A stretch of 64,000 nt of DNA from JAGNRR01 sp965230665. GTDB lineage: Bacteria; Bacteroidota; Bacteroidia; Chitinophagales; Chitinophagaceae. The stretch covers positions 62,001 to 126,000 of the forward strand of contig CBDDLM010000004.1 of assembly GCA_965230665.1 (NCBI GenBank), given 5' to 3'. This document shows, piece after piece, positions 1 to 8,874 of this stretch. Positions within the stretch are counted from its first letter, which is position 1. Each line of letters opens with the position of its first letter. A program made the position numbers and the translations under genes. The notes beneath the pieces were generated by a model. That model did no database searches, was not told the DNA's origin, and worked only from the letters and a program-made list of their open reading frames with translations.

Positions 1-223
1 TAGTATAGCATTCTTACTCCCCTTTTATGCATCTGAAGGAGTTTACGGTATCATCCTTTATCTAATATTCCAACTTCCAAGCCTTGTTTATTTCAATTAT
101 TGGTTTTTCAAGGTACTTAGAGATGAAGGAGAAGCCAACTTTAAACATACTATGCGCATGAGTTTGATTTCAGCAACATGTATGAATGCATTTTTTATTT
201 TCATTTTTTTCTTTAATTTCTAG
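1..223 (+). CDS. UbiA-type prenyltransferase, C-terminal fragment
   Basis: An open frame runs from the left edge to a TAG stop and gives 73 residues, so only the C-terminus of the gene is in the window. The fragment holds two hydrophobic stretches separated by a charged loop (FKVLRDEGEANFKHTMRMS). That is the usual pattern of the last two helices of UbiA/MenA-type membrane prenyltransferases, where the loop carries acidic residues and an ADF/NFKKA-like sequence. UbiA enzymes move a polyprenyl group from a diphosphate onto an aromatic acceptor in the membrane. The type III polyketide synthase 91 bp downstream on the same strand could supply such an acceptor. The family call rests on a short fragment plus context. 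Confidence 0.5.
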   Translation, partial: SIAFLLPFYASEGVYGIILYLIFQLPSLVYFNYWFFKVLRDEGEANFKHTMRMSLISATCMNAFFIFIFFFNF

Positions 224-314
224 TATGAAATTAAATATTATCTGATCATCTTAGCAAGTTGAACAGACCGTGGTCGTCTATTAACTAATAGGACTTAGAA
301 TTTAATTATACAAT

Positions 315-1373
315 TTGGCATATATAAAGAAAATAGGAACAACAGATGCCCCATTTTGTCACGAGCAACAGGCAATTAAAGATTTTGCTATTCAACAATA
401 TCAGATCCCTCAGAAATATATAGATCGTGTAGAGCGCATGTATAATAATTCATGGATCGATACTCGATATTCTGCAATTGGAGATTTTACACGATCTAAC
501 GAACCTGTTCTTCTTAAGAGTAAAACAGAGGAAGCGAGTACGGCTGACCGAATGGAGATTTTCTTCGATGTAGCTCCCCGAATGTGCACTACTGCTATTC
601 AAAGTATTCTATCGGAAGATGAAATTCAGGGGATCACACACTTAATTACTGTAAGCTGCACAGGAATTTCTGCACCTGGCCTTGAAATAATTCTATTAGA
701 AAAACTAAACCTCCCTAATAACATTGCCCGCCTAGCTGTAAACTTCATGGGTTGCTATGCTGGTTTTCATGCTATGAAACTAGCTAAAGCCATCTGTGCA
801 GAACAGGCCCAAGCTCAAGTTTTGATCGTAGATGTGGAATTATGCACCTTGCATTTTCAGAACGAATTTACTATGGATAATATTGCTTCGACTCTTTTAT
901 TTGCAGATGGTGCCGCCGCCGTTTTAGTAAATAACGAAGCTGAAAACAGCATGTATCAGTTGGACTCTTTCTATACAGAGGTTGCATTAAACGGCAAGAA
1001 AGACATGGCCTGGCATATTGGACCAACTGGATTTCAAATGACACTCAGTAGCTATATACCAACAATCCTAGGAGAAAATATATTACCATTACTAAATAAT
1101 GCGGTTAATGATAAAAAACAGATCAGACATTGGGCTATTCACCCTGGTGGTAAAAAAATACTTCAAGAGTTTGCAAATGCACTGCAATTAGGGGAAGCGG
1201 ATTTAGCAACCAGCTTTGATATCCTAAGGCAATATGGCAATATGAGTTCAGTGACTATTTTTTACGTATTACAGGCTATTAAGAAACGAATTAAACAACC
1301 TAATGAAAAAATATTTGCTGCGGGTTTTGGCCCTGGACTTACCATTGAAAGTGCCATTTTGAGTAGCTGCTGA
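315..1373 (+). CDS. Type III polyketide synthase (chalcone/stilbene synthase family)
   Basis: A 352-residue homodimeric-type ketosynthase that condenses malonyl-CoA units onto an acyl-CoA starter without an acyl carrier protein. The whole catalytic triad is visible: Cys147 in NFMGCYAG, His276 in WAIHPGG and Asn309 in YGNMSSVT. A second conserved Cys lies in the SCTGISAPG segment near residue 114. The N-terminus (YIKKIGTTDAPF) matches the start of the family. The start is TTG at 315, because an in-frame TAA stop occurs at 303 and no ATG lies between. A methyltransferase follows 4 nt after the stop and a UbiA-like gene precedes it, so alkylpyrone/alkylresorcinol or meroterpenoid-type products are plausible. 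The actual substrate cannot be read from the sequence. Confidence 0.9.
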   Translation: MAYIKKIGTTDAPFCHEQQAIKDFAIQQYQIPQKYIDRVERMYNNSWIDTRYSAIGDFTRSNEPVLLKSKTEEASTADRMEIFFDVAPRMCTTAIQSILSEDEIQGITHLITVSCTGISAPGLEIILLEKLNLPNNIARLAVNFMGCYAGFHAMKLAKAICAEQAQAQVLIVDVELCTLHFQNEFTMDNIASTLLFADGAAAVLVNNEAENSMYQLDSFYTEVALNGKKDMAWHIGPTGFQMTLSSYIPTILGENILPLLNNAVNDKKQIRHWAIHPGGKKILQEFANALQLGEADLATSFDILRQYGNMSSVTIFYVLQAIKKRIKQPNEKIFAAGFGPGLTIESAILSSC

Positions 1374-1377
1374 GGTT

Positions 1378-2061
1378 ATGAATTTATCAGAGCGATCATA
1401 CGATAAAGAATTATTGGATCAAGACGATATCCCATTTGAAGATATTAAACAAAATCTCAAAGAGCTTAATACTATTAATACGCTATTAGGTGGTCATAAT
1501 ATTACCCTATCTGGGATTAAGCAATTACTCCCGGATACAGAAGACGAGATACATATTGTAGAAATTGGTTGTGGCGGCGGAGATAACCTAGCATATCTTC
1601 AAAAAAAACTGGCTAATAAACGTTTACGGTATACGGGAATTGACTTAAAGGATACCTGTATTGCATTTGCTAAAAAAACTTATCCAAACATTAATTTCAT
1701 TGTAAACGATTATCGCGCTGCCCAATTTGATACAAAACCCGATATAATTTTCAGCTCATTGTTCTGCCATCACTTTGCCGACGACCAATTGGTTGAACAA
1801 TTCTCTTGGATGCAAGAACATGCTGAGGTTGGGTTTGTGATTAACGATTTACAAAGACACCCGCTTGCCTATAACGCAATAAAACTGCTTACTAAACTAT
1901 TCTCTAAATCCTACTTGGTCAAAAATGATGCTCCACTATCAGTAGCACGTGGGTTTAAGAAAAATGAGTTATCCCAGCTCTTGATCAATGCAGGAACCAA
2001 ATCATTTAAGATATGTTGGAAATGGGCGTTTCGTTATTTGGTTGTTGCTCATTCTAAATAG
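1378..2061 (+). CDS. Class I SAM-dependent methyltransferase
   Basis: A 227-residue protein with a Rossmann methyltransferase core. The SAM-binding motif I is VEIGCGGGDN at residues 61-70, an acidic motif II residue lies in YTGIDLKD, and a motif IV-like stretch is PDIIFSSLFCHHF. The gene starts 4 nt after the polyketide synthase stop, so the two are almost certainly cotranscribed. In many bacteria a methyltransferase next to a type III polyketide synthase O-methylates the alkylpyrone or resorcinol product. That role is inferred here from position. The N-terminal 60 residues, with repeated acidic and Leu positions, resemble the family seen beside bacterial type III synthases. Confidence 0.85.
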   Translation: MNLSERSYDKELLDQDDIPFEDIKQNLKELNTINTLLGGHNITLSGIKQLLPDTEDEIHIVEIGCGGGDNLAYLQKKLANKRLRYTGIDLKDTCIAFAKKTYPNINFIVNDYRAAQFDTKPDIIFSSLFCHHFADDQLVEQFSWMQEHAEVGFVINDLQRHPLAYNAIKLLTKLFSKSYLVKNDAPLSVARGFKKNELSQLLINAGTKSFKICWKWAFRYLVVAHSK

Positions 2062-2075
2062 TACTTTTGGCCTTA

Positions 2076-2786
2076 ATGAAAAAAGTGTTTTTTGTATTGC
2101 TAGCTTTAAGTACTTCTATATCTTGTTTTTCACAAGCTAGTAGTTTAGGAAGTTGGTATTCTTATTTAGGAACATATGATTTGGGAAAACGATTGAATGT
2201 TCAAGCAAATACGCAGTTCCGCTTTCACAATATCCTAGGAGATTGGGACCAATATATATTTCGTGTAGGCACAAACTATAAACTAGACCCAAATGGAAAG
2301 TACATCGCGGGTATCGGGTTTGACTATTTCTATAATGAACCCTATATTGCTAATACCGATGTAAAAACAAATTTCAATGAGTTTCGCATCTATGAACAAT
2401 TCATTACAAAGCAAGCGTATAAAAGGTTCTACTTTCAGCACCGTTATAGATTAGAGAATAGGTTTCGAGTAAATAGAGATGTTTTCTTCCGTTTTCGTTA
2501 TTTCTTACAGGTAAAAATGGCATTGAACCATAAGCAAATAAAACCAGGAACATTCTATCTCGCATTACTCAACGAAGCCTTCTGGAATTTGCAAGGCCCG
2601 AAACACTTTGATCGTCACTGGGTTCATTATACTGTCGGTTATCAATTAAACCGTAAATGGACATTCGAAATCGGAAACCAAACACAATTTACAGGTAACG
2701 GAAATTACAATAGCCGACTTCAATTTTGGGCCTTTCATCATCTAAATCTTGCTAAGAAAAAGAGAAGAAAGCCAATCACCTTCTAA
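2076..2786 (+). CDS. DUF2490 family outer-membrane-type protein
   Basis: About 236 residues, read from the ATG at 2076. An upstream in-frame TTG at 2067 would add three residues, but the ATG places a clean signal peptide (MKKVFFVLLALSTSISCFSQ) at the N-terminus. The mature part has alternating aromatic/polar strands (WYSYLGTYDLGKRLNVQAN, FRFHNILGDWDQYIFRVG) and ends in a basic tail. This matches DUF2490 proteins, which are predicted small outer-membrane beta-barrels common in Bacteroidota. No enzymatic motif is seen. It starts 14 nt after the methyltransferase stop and could be the last gene of that transcript. The convergent pyrG follows after a 46-bp gap. Confidence 0.75.
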   Translation: MKKVFFVLLALSTSISCFSQASSLGSWYSYLGTYDLGKRLNVQANTQFRFHNILGDWDQYIFRVGTNYKLDPNGKYIAGIGFDYFYNEPYIANTDVKTNFNEFRIYEQFITKQAYKRFYFQHRYRLENRFRVNRDVFFRFRYFLQVKMALNHKQIKPGTFYLALLNEAFWNLQGPKHFDRHWVHYTVGYQLNRKWTFEIGNQTQFTGNGNYNSRLQFWAFHHLNLAKKKRRKPITF

Positions 2787-2832
2787 ATACTACAAAAGGG
2801 TAGCCGTGAAACTGTTTACCGAAAAACGTGTG

Positions 2833-4479
2833 CTAACCGACTTCTACCTTTACGCCATCTCCATTTTTCTTACTTATCGCAAAAGCATTTGCTGCCTTTA
2901 TAAACGCAACAAATAATGGGTGCGGATTTTCAACTGTAGACTTATACTCTGGGTGAAATTGAGAGGCGATAAAATAATTATGATCTGGTATTTCTATCAT
3001 TTCAACCAAATCAGATTGAGGGTTTTTTCCTATGGATAGCATACCGGCTTGCTCAAATTGTTCCAAATAGTCGTTATTGAATTCATAGCGATGACGATGA
3101 CGTTCGTTAATAAATTGACGACCTCCATAAATGTCACGAATTTTAGACCCTGAACTTAGTTCACACTCATAAGAACCTAAGCGCATGGTACCTCCCATAT
3201 TTTTAATCGTCTTTTGCTCTTCCATAATATCGATGACGGCATGTTCTAAATCATCTTCCATTTCTGAACTATTTGCACCAGAAAGTCCAAGCACATTTCG
3301 AGCAAACTCAATAACAGCACATTGCATACCTAAACAAATCCCAAAGAAAGGAATGTTGTGCACTCTAGCATATTGGATGGCATCAATTTTACCCTGAATA
3401 CCGCGGCTACCAAAGCCAGGTGCTACAAGAATGCCGTCGAGATGTCCTAATTCTTCTTTCACATTTTTGGCGTTTACATGTTCGGAATGCACATAATGCA
3501 CATTCACATTTACTTCATTATGTGCTCCAGCGTGAATGAAAGATTCCAGAATTGATTTATAAGCATCTTGCAGCTCTACGTACTTACCAACAAGTCCAAT
3601 TTCAACTGAAGACTTCGGATTTTTTAACTTTTCTAAAAAGTCATTCCATTTGTCCAATTTAGGCTCTCTCCTATGATCTAATTGAAGCTTATCCAAGCAG
3701 ATTTCATCTAAGTTCTCACGCATCATATGTAATGGCACATCATAAATTGTTTCAGCATCAGCTGCTTCAATAACAGAATTCGCTTTAACATTACAGAATA
3801 AAGCAATCTTACGTTTCAAATCACCATATAAAGGTTGTTCGGTTCTACATACGATAACATCTGGCACCAATCCAATCTCGCTCATTTGCTTAACAGAATG
3901 TTGAGTAGGTTTAGTCTTCAACTCCTTAGCCGCTCTTAAATAAGGAATCAATGTCAAGTGTAACACAATGCACTCCTCTTCACTTAGTTCCCATTGTAAT
4001 TGACGGATAGCCTCTAAATAAGGTAAACTCTCTATATCTCCTACAGTACCACCAATTTCGGTTAGAATAATATCATATTCACCACTTTTGCTCAAAAGAG
4101 TCATTCTTCTTTTGATCTCGTCGGTGATATGCGGAATAACCTGAACAGTTTTACCTAAATACCCTCCTTCGCGTTCTCGGTTAATAACTGTTTGATATAT
4201 ACGACCCGTAGTCACATTATTGGCTTGGCTCGTTTTTACATTTAGAAAACGCTCATAATGCCCTAAGTCGAGATCCGTTTCTGCACCATCTTCAGTTACA
4301 AAACACTCTCCATGTTCGTAAGGGTTTAAAGTACCAGGATCTACATTGATGTAAGGATCAAATTTTTGAATCGTAACCTTATAGCCTCTTGCCTGTAATA
4401 ATTTGGCAAGAGAAGCACCTAAAATCCCTTTTCCCAATGAAGAAGTTACACCACCTGTTATGAATATATGTTTAGCCAT
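2833..4479 (-). CDS. pyrG: CTP synthase
   Basis: A full-length 548-residue enzyme that aminates UTP to CTP with ATP and glutamine, in pyrimidine nucleotide synthesis. The N-terminal synthetase domain opens with KHIFITGGVTSSLGKG (P-loop) and contains the conserved KFDPYINVDPGT segment and the EIGGTVGDIES motif. The C-terminal class I glutamine amidotransferase domain has the oxyanion/nucleophile segment PFFGICLGMQC with the catalytic Cys, and the paired His/Glu in SQFHPEY. The length is normal. It stands alone on the minus strand, convergent with the DUF2490 gene. The SulP gene lies upstream on the same strand, with a 198-bp gap. Confidence 0.97.
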   Translation of the reverse strand: MAKHIFITGGVTSSLGKGILGASLAKLLQARGYKVTIQKFDPYINVDPGTLNPYEHGECFVTEDGAETDLDLGHYERFLNVKTSQANNVTTGRIYQTVINREREGGYLGKTVQVIPHITDEIKRRMTLLSKSGEYDIILTEIGGTVGDIESLPYLEAIRQLQWELSEEECIVLHLTLIPYLRAAKELKTKPTQHSVKQMSEIGLVPDVIVCRTEQPLYGDLKRKIALFCNVKANSVIEAADAETIYDVPLHMMRENLDEICLDKLQLDHRREPKLDKWNDFLEKLKNPKSSVEIGLVGKYVELQDAYKSILESFIHAGAHNEVNVNVHYVHSEHVNAKNVKEELGHLDGILVAPGFGSRGIQGKIDAIQYARVHNIPFFGICLGMQCAVIEFARNVLGLSGANSSEMEDDLEHAVIDIMEEQKTIKNMGGTMRLGSYECELSSGSKIRDIYGGRQFINERHRHRYEFNNDYLEQFEQAGMLSIGKNPQSDLVEMIEIPDHNYFIASQFHPEYKSTVENPHPLFVAFIKAANAFAISKKNGDGVKVEVG

Positions 4480-4677
4480 ATCAAAAATTTAATGACCATC
4501 AAATACTGGTTTTATCAAAGCATTTTTACTAAGAAACCACCTAGAAATATCCAAAAGTCATTCAAAGGTAATAAGCTCATTCCAACTATTAGAATATTTG
4601 AATTAAGATGTGGGGATAAATTGAAATTTATAGATCGAAATAAAGCTAGATATTCTAATGGTAAGGTTATCGACAAA

Positions 4678-6336
4678 TTAAGTAAGCTTCATTTTTTCCC
4701 TGAGGTAAGCAAATGCATCTTCTACATTATTAAACACATCTTCTTCAGGTACGAGATCATCTATTATATCAATAGAGCGCAATAAATCCATCGGTTGTTC
4801 TTGTACCTTTGTTAGAATTACTTCTATATTCTTTTCTCGCAATTCATAGATTGTATCCTCCAATGCATAGAGTCCAGATTGATCGATATAAGGAACTCGA
4901 TCCATGCGAATAATCAGTGCACGAATATTCGGGTCTAGCTTTTTTATCTCCTCTCTGAAGTATGCAGTAAAGCCAAAAAATAAGGAGCCATACAAATGTT
5001 TGATGATAACCTTATCCTTAAATGCTTCATAGAACTCTAACTCATCCTGCCATGGTTTAGAACCATCAAAATCAGAAACAGGGCCAACCTCCATACCTTT
5101 CTCTCCTATATCACTTGACTTTTTCATAAATAATAAAGAAGCCAAGGCAACACCTACTCCTACCGCTTGAATCAAACTCCCGAAAGTGGTAATTAATAAT
5201 ACAATGACTAAAACAGCGGCATCAGCGCGAGGTACCTTTAGCAAATGTTTTAATCCTTTAAAATCAATAATCTTAAAAGCAATAGGTATTAAAAGACCTG
5301 CCAATACAGCTAGTGGAATATGTGCGGCCAGCGAACCTAAGCCCAATAACACCGCTAATAAGATCAAACCATGGATCGTACCTGACAAACGAGTATGTCC
5401 ACCTGAATTAATGTTTACCACCGTTCCTTTCGTTGCACCAGCTCCGGGTATACCTCCAATAAGACCAGCAAGCATATTTCCAATTCCCTGTCCCATCAAC
5501 TCACGATTACTATTGTGTTTTGTTTTGGTCATATTATCTGCTATTACAGAAGTAAGCAAAGAATCTATACTCCCCAAAACGGCTAATACAATGGCATATT
5601 CTATAATCAAAGAGTAAGCCGAACTATCAACCTCTAAGAAAGTATAAAATTTAATGCTCGGTAAATCAGAGGGAATCTCTCCAATTACAGGCACATCCCA
5701 TTTTAGAAAATAGCCTACCAGCGTAGCTACTACAAGCGCTACCAATGCGTTCGGAATTTTCTTTGTTATATAAGGAAAACCCAAATAAACTAGTATTGTC
5801 AGTCCACCTAAGGCAAGGGCATACAAATTAGCTTCACTAAACAGTCTTGGCAAGTCCTGCATTACAGCAACCGTAGACTTAGCAGAAGAAAGTCCAACAA
5901 AGGGGAAAATTTGCAGTATAATGATAATCAAACCGACCCCACTCATAAAGCCAGAAATTACAGGGTAAGGAAAATATTTTACGTAACCTGCGATATTTAA
6001 GAAGCCAAAAATGATTTGAATAAGGCCACCCAAACAAAAAGTAAGTAAAATAATACCCATCCCACTTTCCAAACTTCCTGTCATCTCAATTGCCGCAGCT
6101 ACCAATGCAGCTGACACTACCGTCATAGGTCCCGTTGGACCACTAGCTTGTGTTGCCGTACCGCCAAAAATAGCGGCAAAAATACCTAAGGCTATGGCCC
6201 CATAAAGACCAGCAGCGGCACCTAGGCCAGATTGCACACCGAAAGCCAGTGCTAAAGGAAGTGCTACTACTCCGGCAACAAGACCACCCGTTATATCACC
6301 TTTTAGGTTTTTAGTATCGTACAGTTTTCCAAGCAT
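4678..6336 (-). CDS. SulP family inorganic anion transporter with STAS domain
   Basis: A 552-residue polytopic membrane protein. The N-terminal segment GGLVAGVVALPLALAFGVQSG is the SulP signature, and about a dozen hydrophobic helices follow up to roughly residue 410. A cytoplasmic STAS domain fills the last 120 residues (IRALIIRMDRVPYIDQSGLYAL and onward). SulP proteins carry sulfate, bicarbonate or other anions by symport or exchange, and the ion cannot be assigned from sequence. No carbonic anhydrase gene is adjacent. The gene is a single unit facing away from the DUF1330 gene. The 136-bp divergent gap should hold both promoters. Confidence 0.92.
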   Translation of the reverse strand: MLGKLYDTKNLKGDITGGLVAGVVALPLALAFGVQSGLGAAAGLYGAIALGIFAAIFGGTATQASGPTGPMTVVSAALVAAAIEMTGSLESGMGIILLTFCLGGLIQIIFGFLNIAGYVKYFPYPVISGFMSGVGLIIIILQIFPFVGLSSAKSTVAVMQDLPRLFSEANLYALALGGLTILVYLGFPYITKKIPNALVALVVATLVGYFLKWDVPVIGEIPSDLPSIKFYTFLEVDSSAYSLIIEYAIVLAVLGSIDSLLTSVIADNMTKTKHNSNRELMGQGIGNMLAGLIGGIPGAGATKGTVVNINSGGHTRLSGTIHGLILLAVLLGLGSLAAHIPLAVLAGLLIPIAFKIIDFKGLKHLLKVPRADAAVLVIVLLITTFGSLIQAVGVGVALASLLFMKKSSDIGEKGMEVGPVSDFDGSKPWQDELEFYEAFKDKVIIKHLYGSLFFGFTAYFREEIKKLDPNIRALIIRMDRVPYIDQSGLYALEDTIYELREKNIEVILTKVQEQPMDLLRSIDIIDDLVPEEDVFNNVEDAFAYLREKMKLT

Positions 6337-6472
6337 AGTTATCTATTTAAAAAAATGATTTCATTGCAAATCTCCATAAATTTATTAATTAAATTTTATT
6401 TATGTTTATGATAATGAATATAACCTTTGCTTATAGCTAAGAAAGAAAGCATAAACTATTATTACAATAACC

Positions 6473-6907
6473 ATGAATATGTCAAATACAAAATATCTAG
6501 ATGCAACTCAAGAGGCAGGCAAAAAATTCTATCTCAGAGGTGTAAAGGGCCCAGTGATCATGCTGAATTTGCTGAAATTTAAGACCCAGGCAGATTATAC
6601 AACTTTTGAAAACCTTAAACCAGAGGGGATCATATCTGGATATGAAGCTTATAAGTTATATCTAAAGCATACGCTCCCTTACCTAAAAGAAGCAGGTGGC
6701 GAGATCTTATTCCAAGGAACTGGGGGGCCTTTCTTGATAGGCCCTGAAAACGAATCTTGGGACTATGTTCTACTAGTAAAACACAAAGATGTATCAACCT
6801 TTCTAAACTTTGCCCAAAACAAAGAATATCTAAAAGGGATAGGACACAGAACAGCCGCTTTAGATGACTCACGTCTATTACCAATTGAAGAAAATAAGTT
6901 AATTTAG
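6473..6907 (+). CDS. DUF1330/YCII-like small protein
   Basis: A 144-residue soluble protein. The segment VKGPVIMLNLLKFK followed by YEAYKLYLKHTLPYLKEAGGEILFQGTG is the dimeric alpha/beta barrel pattern of DUF1330, where a Tyr/His pair and the AGG turn are conserved. The function of the family is not established. The next gene is another small vicinal-oxygen-chelate-type protein 16 nt downstream, so the two probably share a transcript. An alternative start two codons in (MSNTKY) is equally plausible, and nothing in the sequence decides between them. Confidence 0.75.
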   Translation: MNMSNTKYLDATQEAGKKFYLRGVKGPVIMLNLLKFKTQADYTTFENLKPEGIISGYEAYKLYLKHTLPYLKEAGGEILFQGTGGPFLIGPENESWDYVLLVKHKDVSTFLNFAQNKEYLKGIGHRTAALDDSRLLPIEENKLI

Positions 6908-6923
6908 TAAGACAATTATTTTT

Positions 6924-7295
6924 ATGAAGCTAGGAGTATTTTCAGTAAGCCTGAACGTAAAAGACCTTGCCACCTCAAAAGCATTTTATGAGAAACTTGG
7001 TTTTGAAGCCTTCGGTGGGGACATGAATAAGAATTATCTCATAATGAAAAATGGCCATACCTTAATCGGACTCTTCCAAGGAATGTTTCCAAACAATATT
7101 TTGACATTCAATCCGGGTTGGGATACAAATGCACAAAATGTAGACCCGTTTACAGATATCCGAAACATTCAAGAAGAGCTTAAAGAAAAAGGGATCGACT
7201 TTATTCAAGAAGCTGATACAAAGACTTCTGGACCAACGAGTTTTGTAATAAGCGACCCCGATGGAAATACAATTTTGGTTGATCAACATCGGTAG
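6924..7295 (+). CDS. VOC (glyoxalase/bleomycin-resistance fold) family protein
   Basis: A 123-residue protein with the paired beta-alpha-beta-beta-beta modules of the vicinal oxygen chelate fold. It opens with VSLNVKDLATSKAFYEKLGF and closes with FVISDPDGNTILVDQHR. The classic first metal ligand (His/Gln in the first strand) is not obvious, because the first strand reads FSVSLNV, so metal binding is uncertain. It sits in a row of small plus-strand genes. The substrate is unknown. Assignment to the superfamily is firm, but a specific activity would be guesswork. Confidence 0.82.
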   Translation: MKLGVFSVSLNVKDLATSKAFYEKLGFEAFGGDMNKNYLIMKNGHTLIGLFQGMFPNNILTFNPGWDTNAQNVDPFTDIRNIQEELKEKGIDFIQEADTKTSGPTSFVISDPDGNTILVDQHR

Positions 7296-7354
7296 ATAAC
7301 TTATAGACTTCAACTGATTTCTTATCGACTCTTGTGATTACTTTAGAGGTATAA

Positions 7355-7747
7355 ATGGCTACTCCAATTCAATTACCTGAAGTAGAACAAGAAGTTGACA
7401 TTAGTACCGAACTTGCGTCTCAAGTTGAAACACAAGCTCAGGTGATTGTTCATTGTCATTTCTTAGCAACAAGTCCTGGAGATGGCTACAGAATTTGGCC
7501 AACTACTTTCCTAACTGACCAGCACAGCGGTCATAGAAGCAAACTTCTACATGCTGAGAATGTATGTTACTACCCTCATTGGCAGTTTGCTCAAAAAGCG
7601 GGATGGCATAGTTTTACTTTGATATTTGAACCACTTCCTAGTTCTTGCACCCTATTCGACCTTGCCGAGGAAATTCCAGAACCAGGTGCATTTAAGGCAA
7701 TTGGTATCAAGCGTAACAAAAGTGATGTCTATAATGTTGAATTTTAA
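7355..7747 (+). CDS. Conserved hypothetical protein next to sirtuin
   Basis: A 130-residue soluble protein with no signal peptide or membrane segment. Notable stretches are RIWPTTFLTDQHSGHRSKLL in the middle, and LIFEPLPSSCTLFDLAEE followed by IPEPGAFKAIGIKRN near the end. I believe similar proteins of unknown function occur widely in Bacteroidota, although this is from memory. The stop codon directly abuts the ATG of the sirtuin gene (TAA then ATG), so the two are translationally linked. A shared task, such as being a substrate or regulator of the deacylase, is inference only. No catalytic motif is visible. Confidence 0.7.
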   Translation: MATPIQLPEVEQEVDISTELASQVETQAQVIVHCHFLATSPGDGYRIWPTTFLTDQHSGHRSKLLHAENVCYYPHWQFAQKAGWHSFTLIFEPLPSSCTLFDLAEEIPEPGAFKAIGIKRNKSDVYNVEF

Positions 7748-8434
7748 ATGAAGAAACAAATTGTAATTCTTAGTGGCGCAGGTATTAGTGCTGAAAGTGG
7801 TATTAAAACCTTTCGTGATGGTGATGGGTTATGGGAAAATCATAATGTCCAGGACGTGGCAACACCCAAAGCTTTTGAACGAGATCCAGAACTCGTTCTT
7901 AGGTTTTATAACGAACGAAGAAAAAACATTGCTCAGGTAAAGCCAAACGCTGCGCATACTGAATTGGTACGATTGGAAGAACAATATCATGTAGATATTG
8001 TAACCCAAAATATTGATGATTTACATGAACGGGCTGGCAGCACAAATATTACACACTTGCATGGAGAGATTTTCAAAATGTGTAGTACGGTAAACAAAGA
8101 AAAAACATACCCGATACGAACAGATATCAAGCTAGGTGATCAAGCTCCTGATGGACATCAATTACGACCATTTATCGTTTGGTTCGGTGAAGCTGTGCCC
8201 GCCATGGAAAGGGCAATACAAATTTGCCATCAGGCGGATATTTTAATTGTAATAGGCACAAGTCTTCAGGTATACCCTGCGGCTGGACTTGTAAATTATA
8301 TTCCACCCAGTACGTCTATCTATATAATTGATAAGAAAATACCAAATATAACGGGAGTATCAAATATTACGACATATGAAGAGAATGCCAGTACAGGAGT
8401 CAAGAAAGTAGTAGATTTGTTACTTCATCAATAG
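7748..8434 (+). CDS. cobB: NAD-dependent protein deacylase, class III sirtuin
   Basis: A 228-residue sirtuin that removes acyl groups from lysines using NAD. Visible motifs are SGAGISAESGIKTFRD (NAD binding, residues 9-24), TQNIDDLHERAG, and the catalytic His105 in HLHGEIFK. The Tyr54-x-x-Arg57 pair (FYNERR) is the class III signature for succinyl/malonyl-lysine in SIRT5/CobB. The zinc module is lost: CobB normally has four Cys between the catalytic His and the RPHVVWFGE strand, but only Cys112 is present here, followed by a short basic loop. The gene follows the upstream unknown gene with no gap. Confidence 0.92.
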   Translation: MKKQIVILSGAGISAESGIKTFRDGDGLWENHNVQDVATPKAFERDPELVLRFYNERRKNIAQVKPNAAHTELVRLEEQYHVDIVTQNIDDLHERAGSTNITHLHGEIFKMCSTVNKEKTYPIRTDIKLGDQAPDGHQLRPFIVWFGEAVPAMERAIQICHQADILIVIGTSLQVYPAAGLVNYIPPSTSIYIIDKKIPNITGVSNITTYEENASTGVKKVVDLLLHQ

Positions 8435-8452
8435 ATCAAGATATTCCTACAA

Positions 8453-8863
8453 ATGATAAAAAGAAATTTGACATTCGTCTTCCTTGGCCTAGTGTTCTTA
8501 GTTGCTTGCTCTCCTAAATTGAAGCAATCTACTTCTAAGAATAAACATTTTAAAGTAGAGACCGCATTTACTCAAGTAGAAATTCCCGGGAAGCAAGACG
8601 CCAAATCCAAAGATTATTTAAACCTTTGGATTACGATTAAGCCTGACCACAAAGTAATGTTTGACAGAGTTGTATTTGCAGGCAAATCGTTTCGAATGGA
8701 AGGTTCTCAAAGAAAATGGAAACTGAATCGTGCATTAGGACAACCAGACAATAGGTATAACCTTAAAGTGAATGAGGCCCTCTTGTTTTACCAAATAGAG
8801 GGTAAAACATATCAATATCTCATACCTGACGTCCAACTTAAACAACCCGTGTATCTACCATAA
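8453..8863 (+). CDS. Hypothetical lipoprotein
   Basis: A 136-residue protein with a type II signal peptide. A basic start (MIKRN) and a hydrophobic core lead into LVACSPK, with the lipidated Cys at residue 19. The rest is a compact beta-rich domain that keeps a pattern of alternating hydrophobic residues to the end. No known family was recognised. It begins 18 nt after the sirtuin stop and ends 11 nt before the BNR-repeat protein, so it could be cotranscribed with either. It is probably anchored in the inner or outer membrane facing the periplasm. Confidence 0.7.
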   Translation: MIKRNLTFVFLGLVFLVACSPKLKQSTSKNKHFKVETAFTQVEIPGKQDAKSKDYLNLWITIKPDHKVMFDRVVFAGKSFRMEGSQRKWKLNRALGQPDNRYNLKVNEALLFYQIEGKTYQYLIPDVQLKQPVYLP

Positions 8864-8874
8864 AAAAATCGACT

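Noticed and set aside
4468..4785. 105-codon plus-strand reading frame between pyrG and the SulP gene
   Set aside because: It overlaps both real genes in antisense, its composition is unlike a protein (Lys/Ile/Tyr-rich with no motif), and no start context is visible.
5186..5617. 143-codon antisense frame inside the SulP gene
   Set aside because: It is a shadow of a long membrane protein gene, and its translation is Pro/Thr/Ile-rich with no domain.
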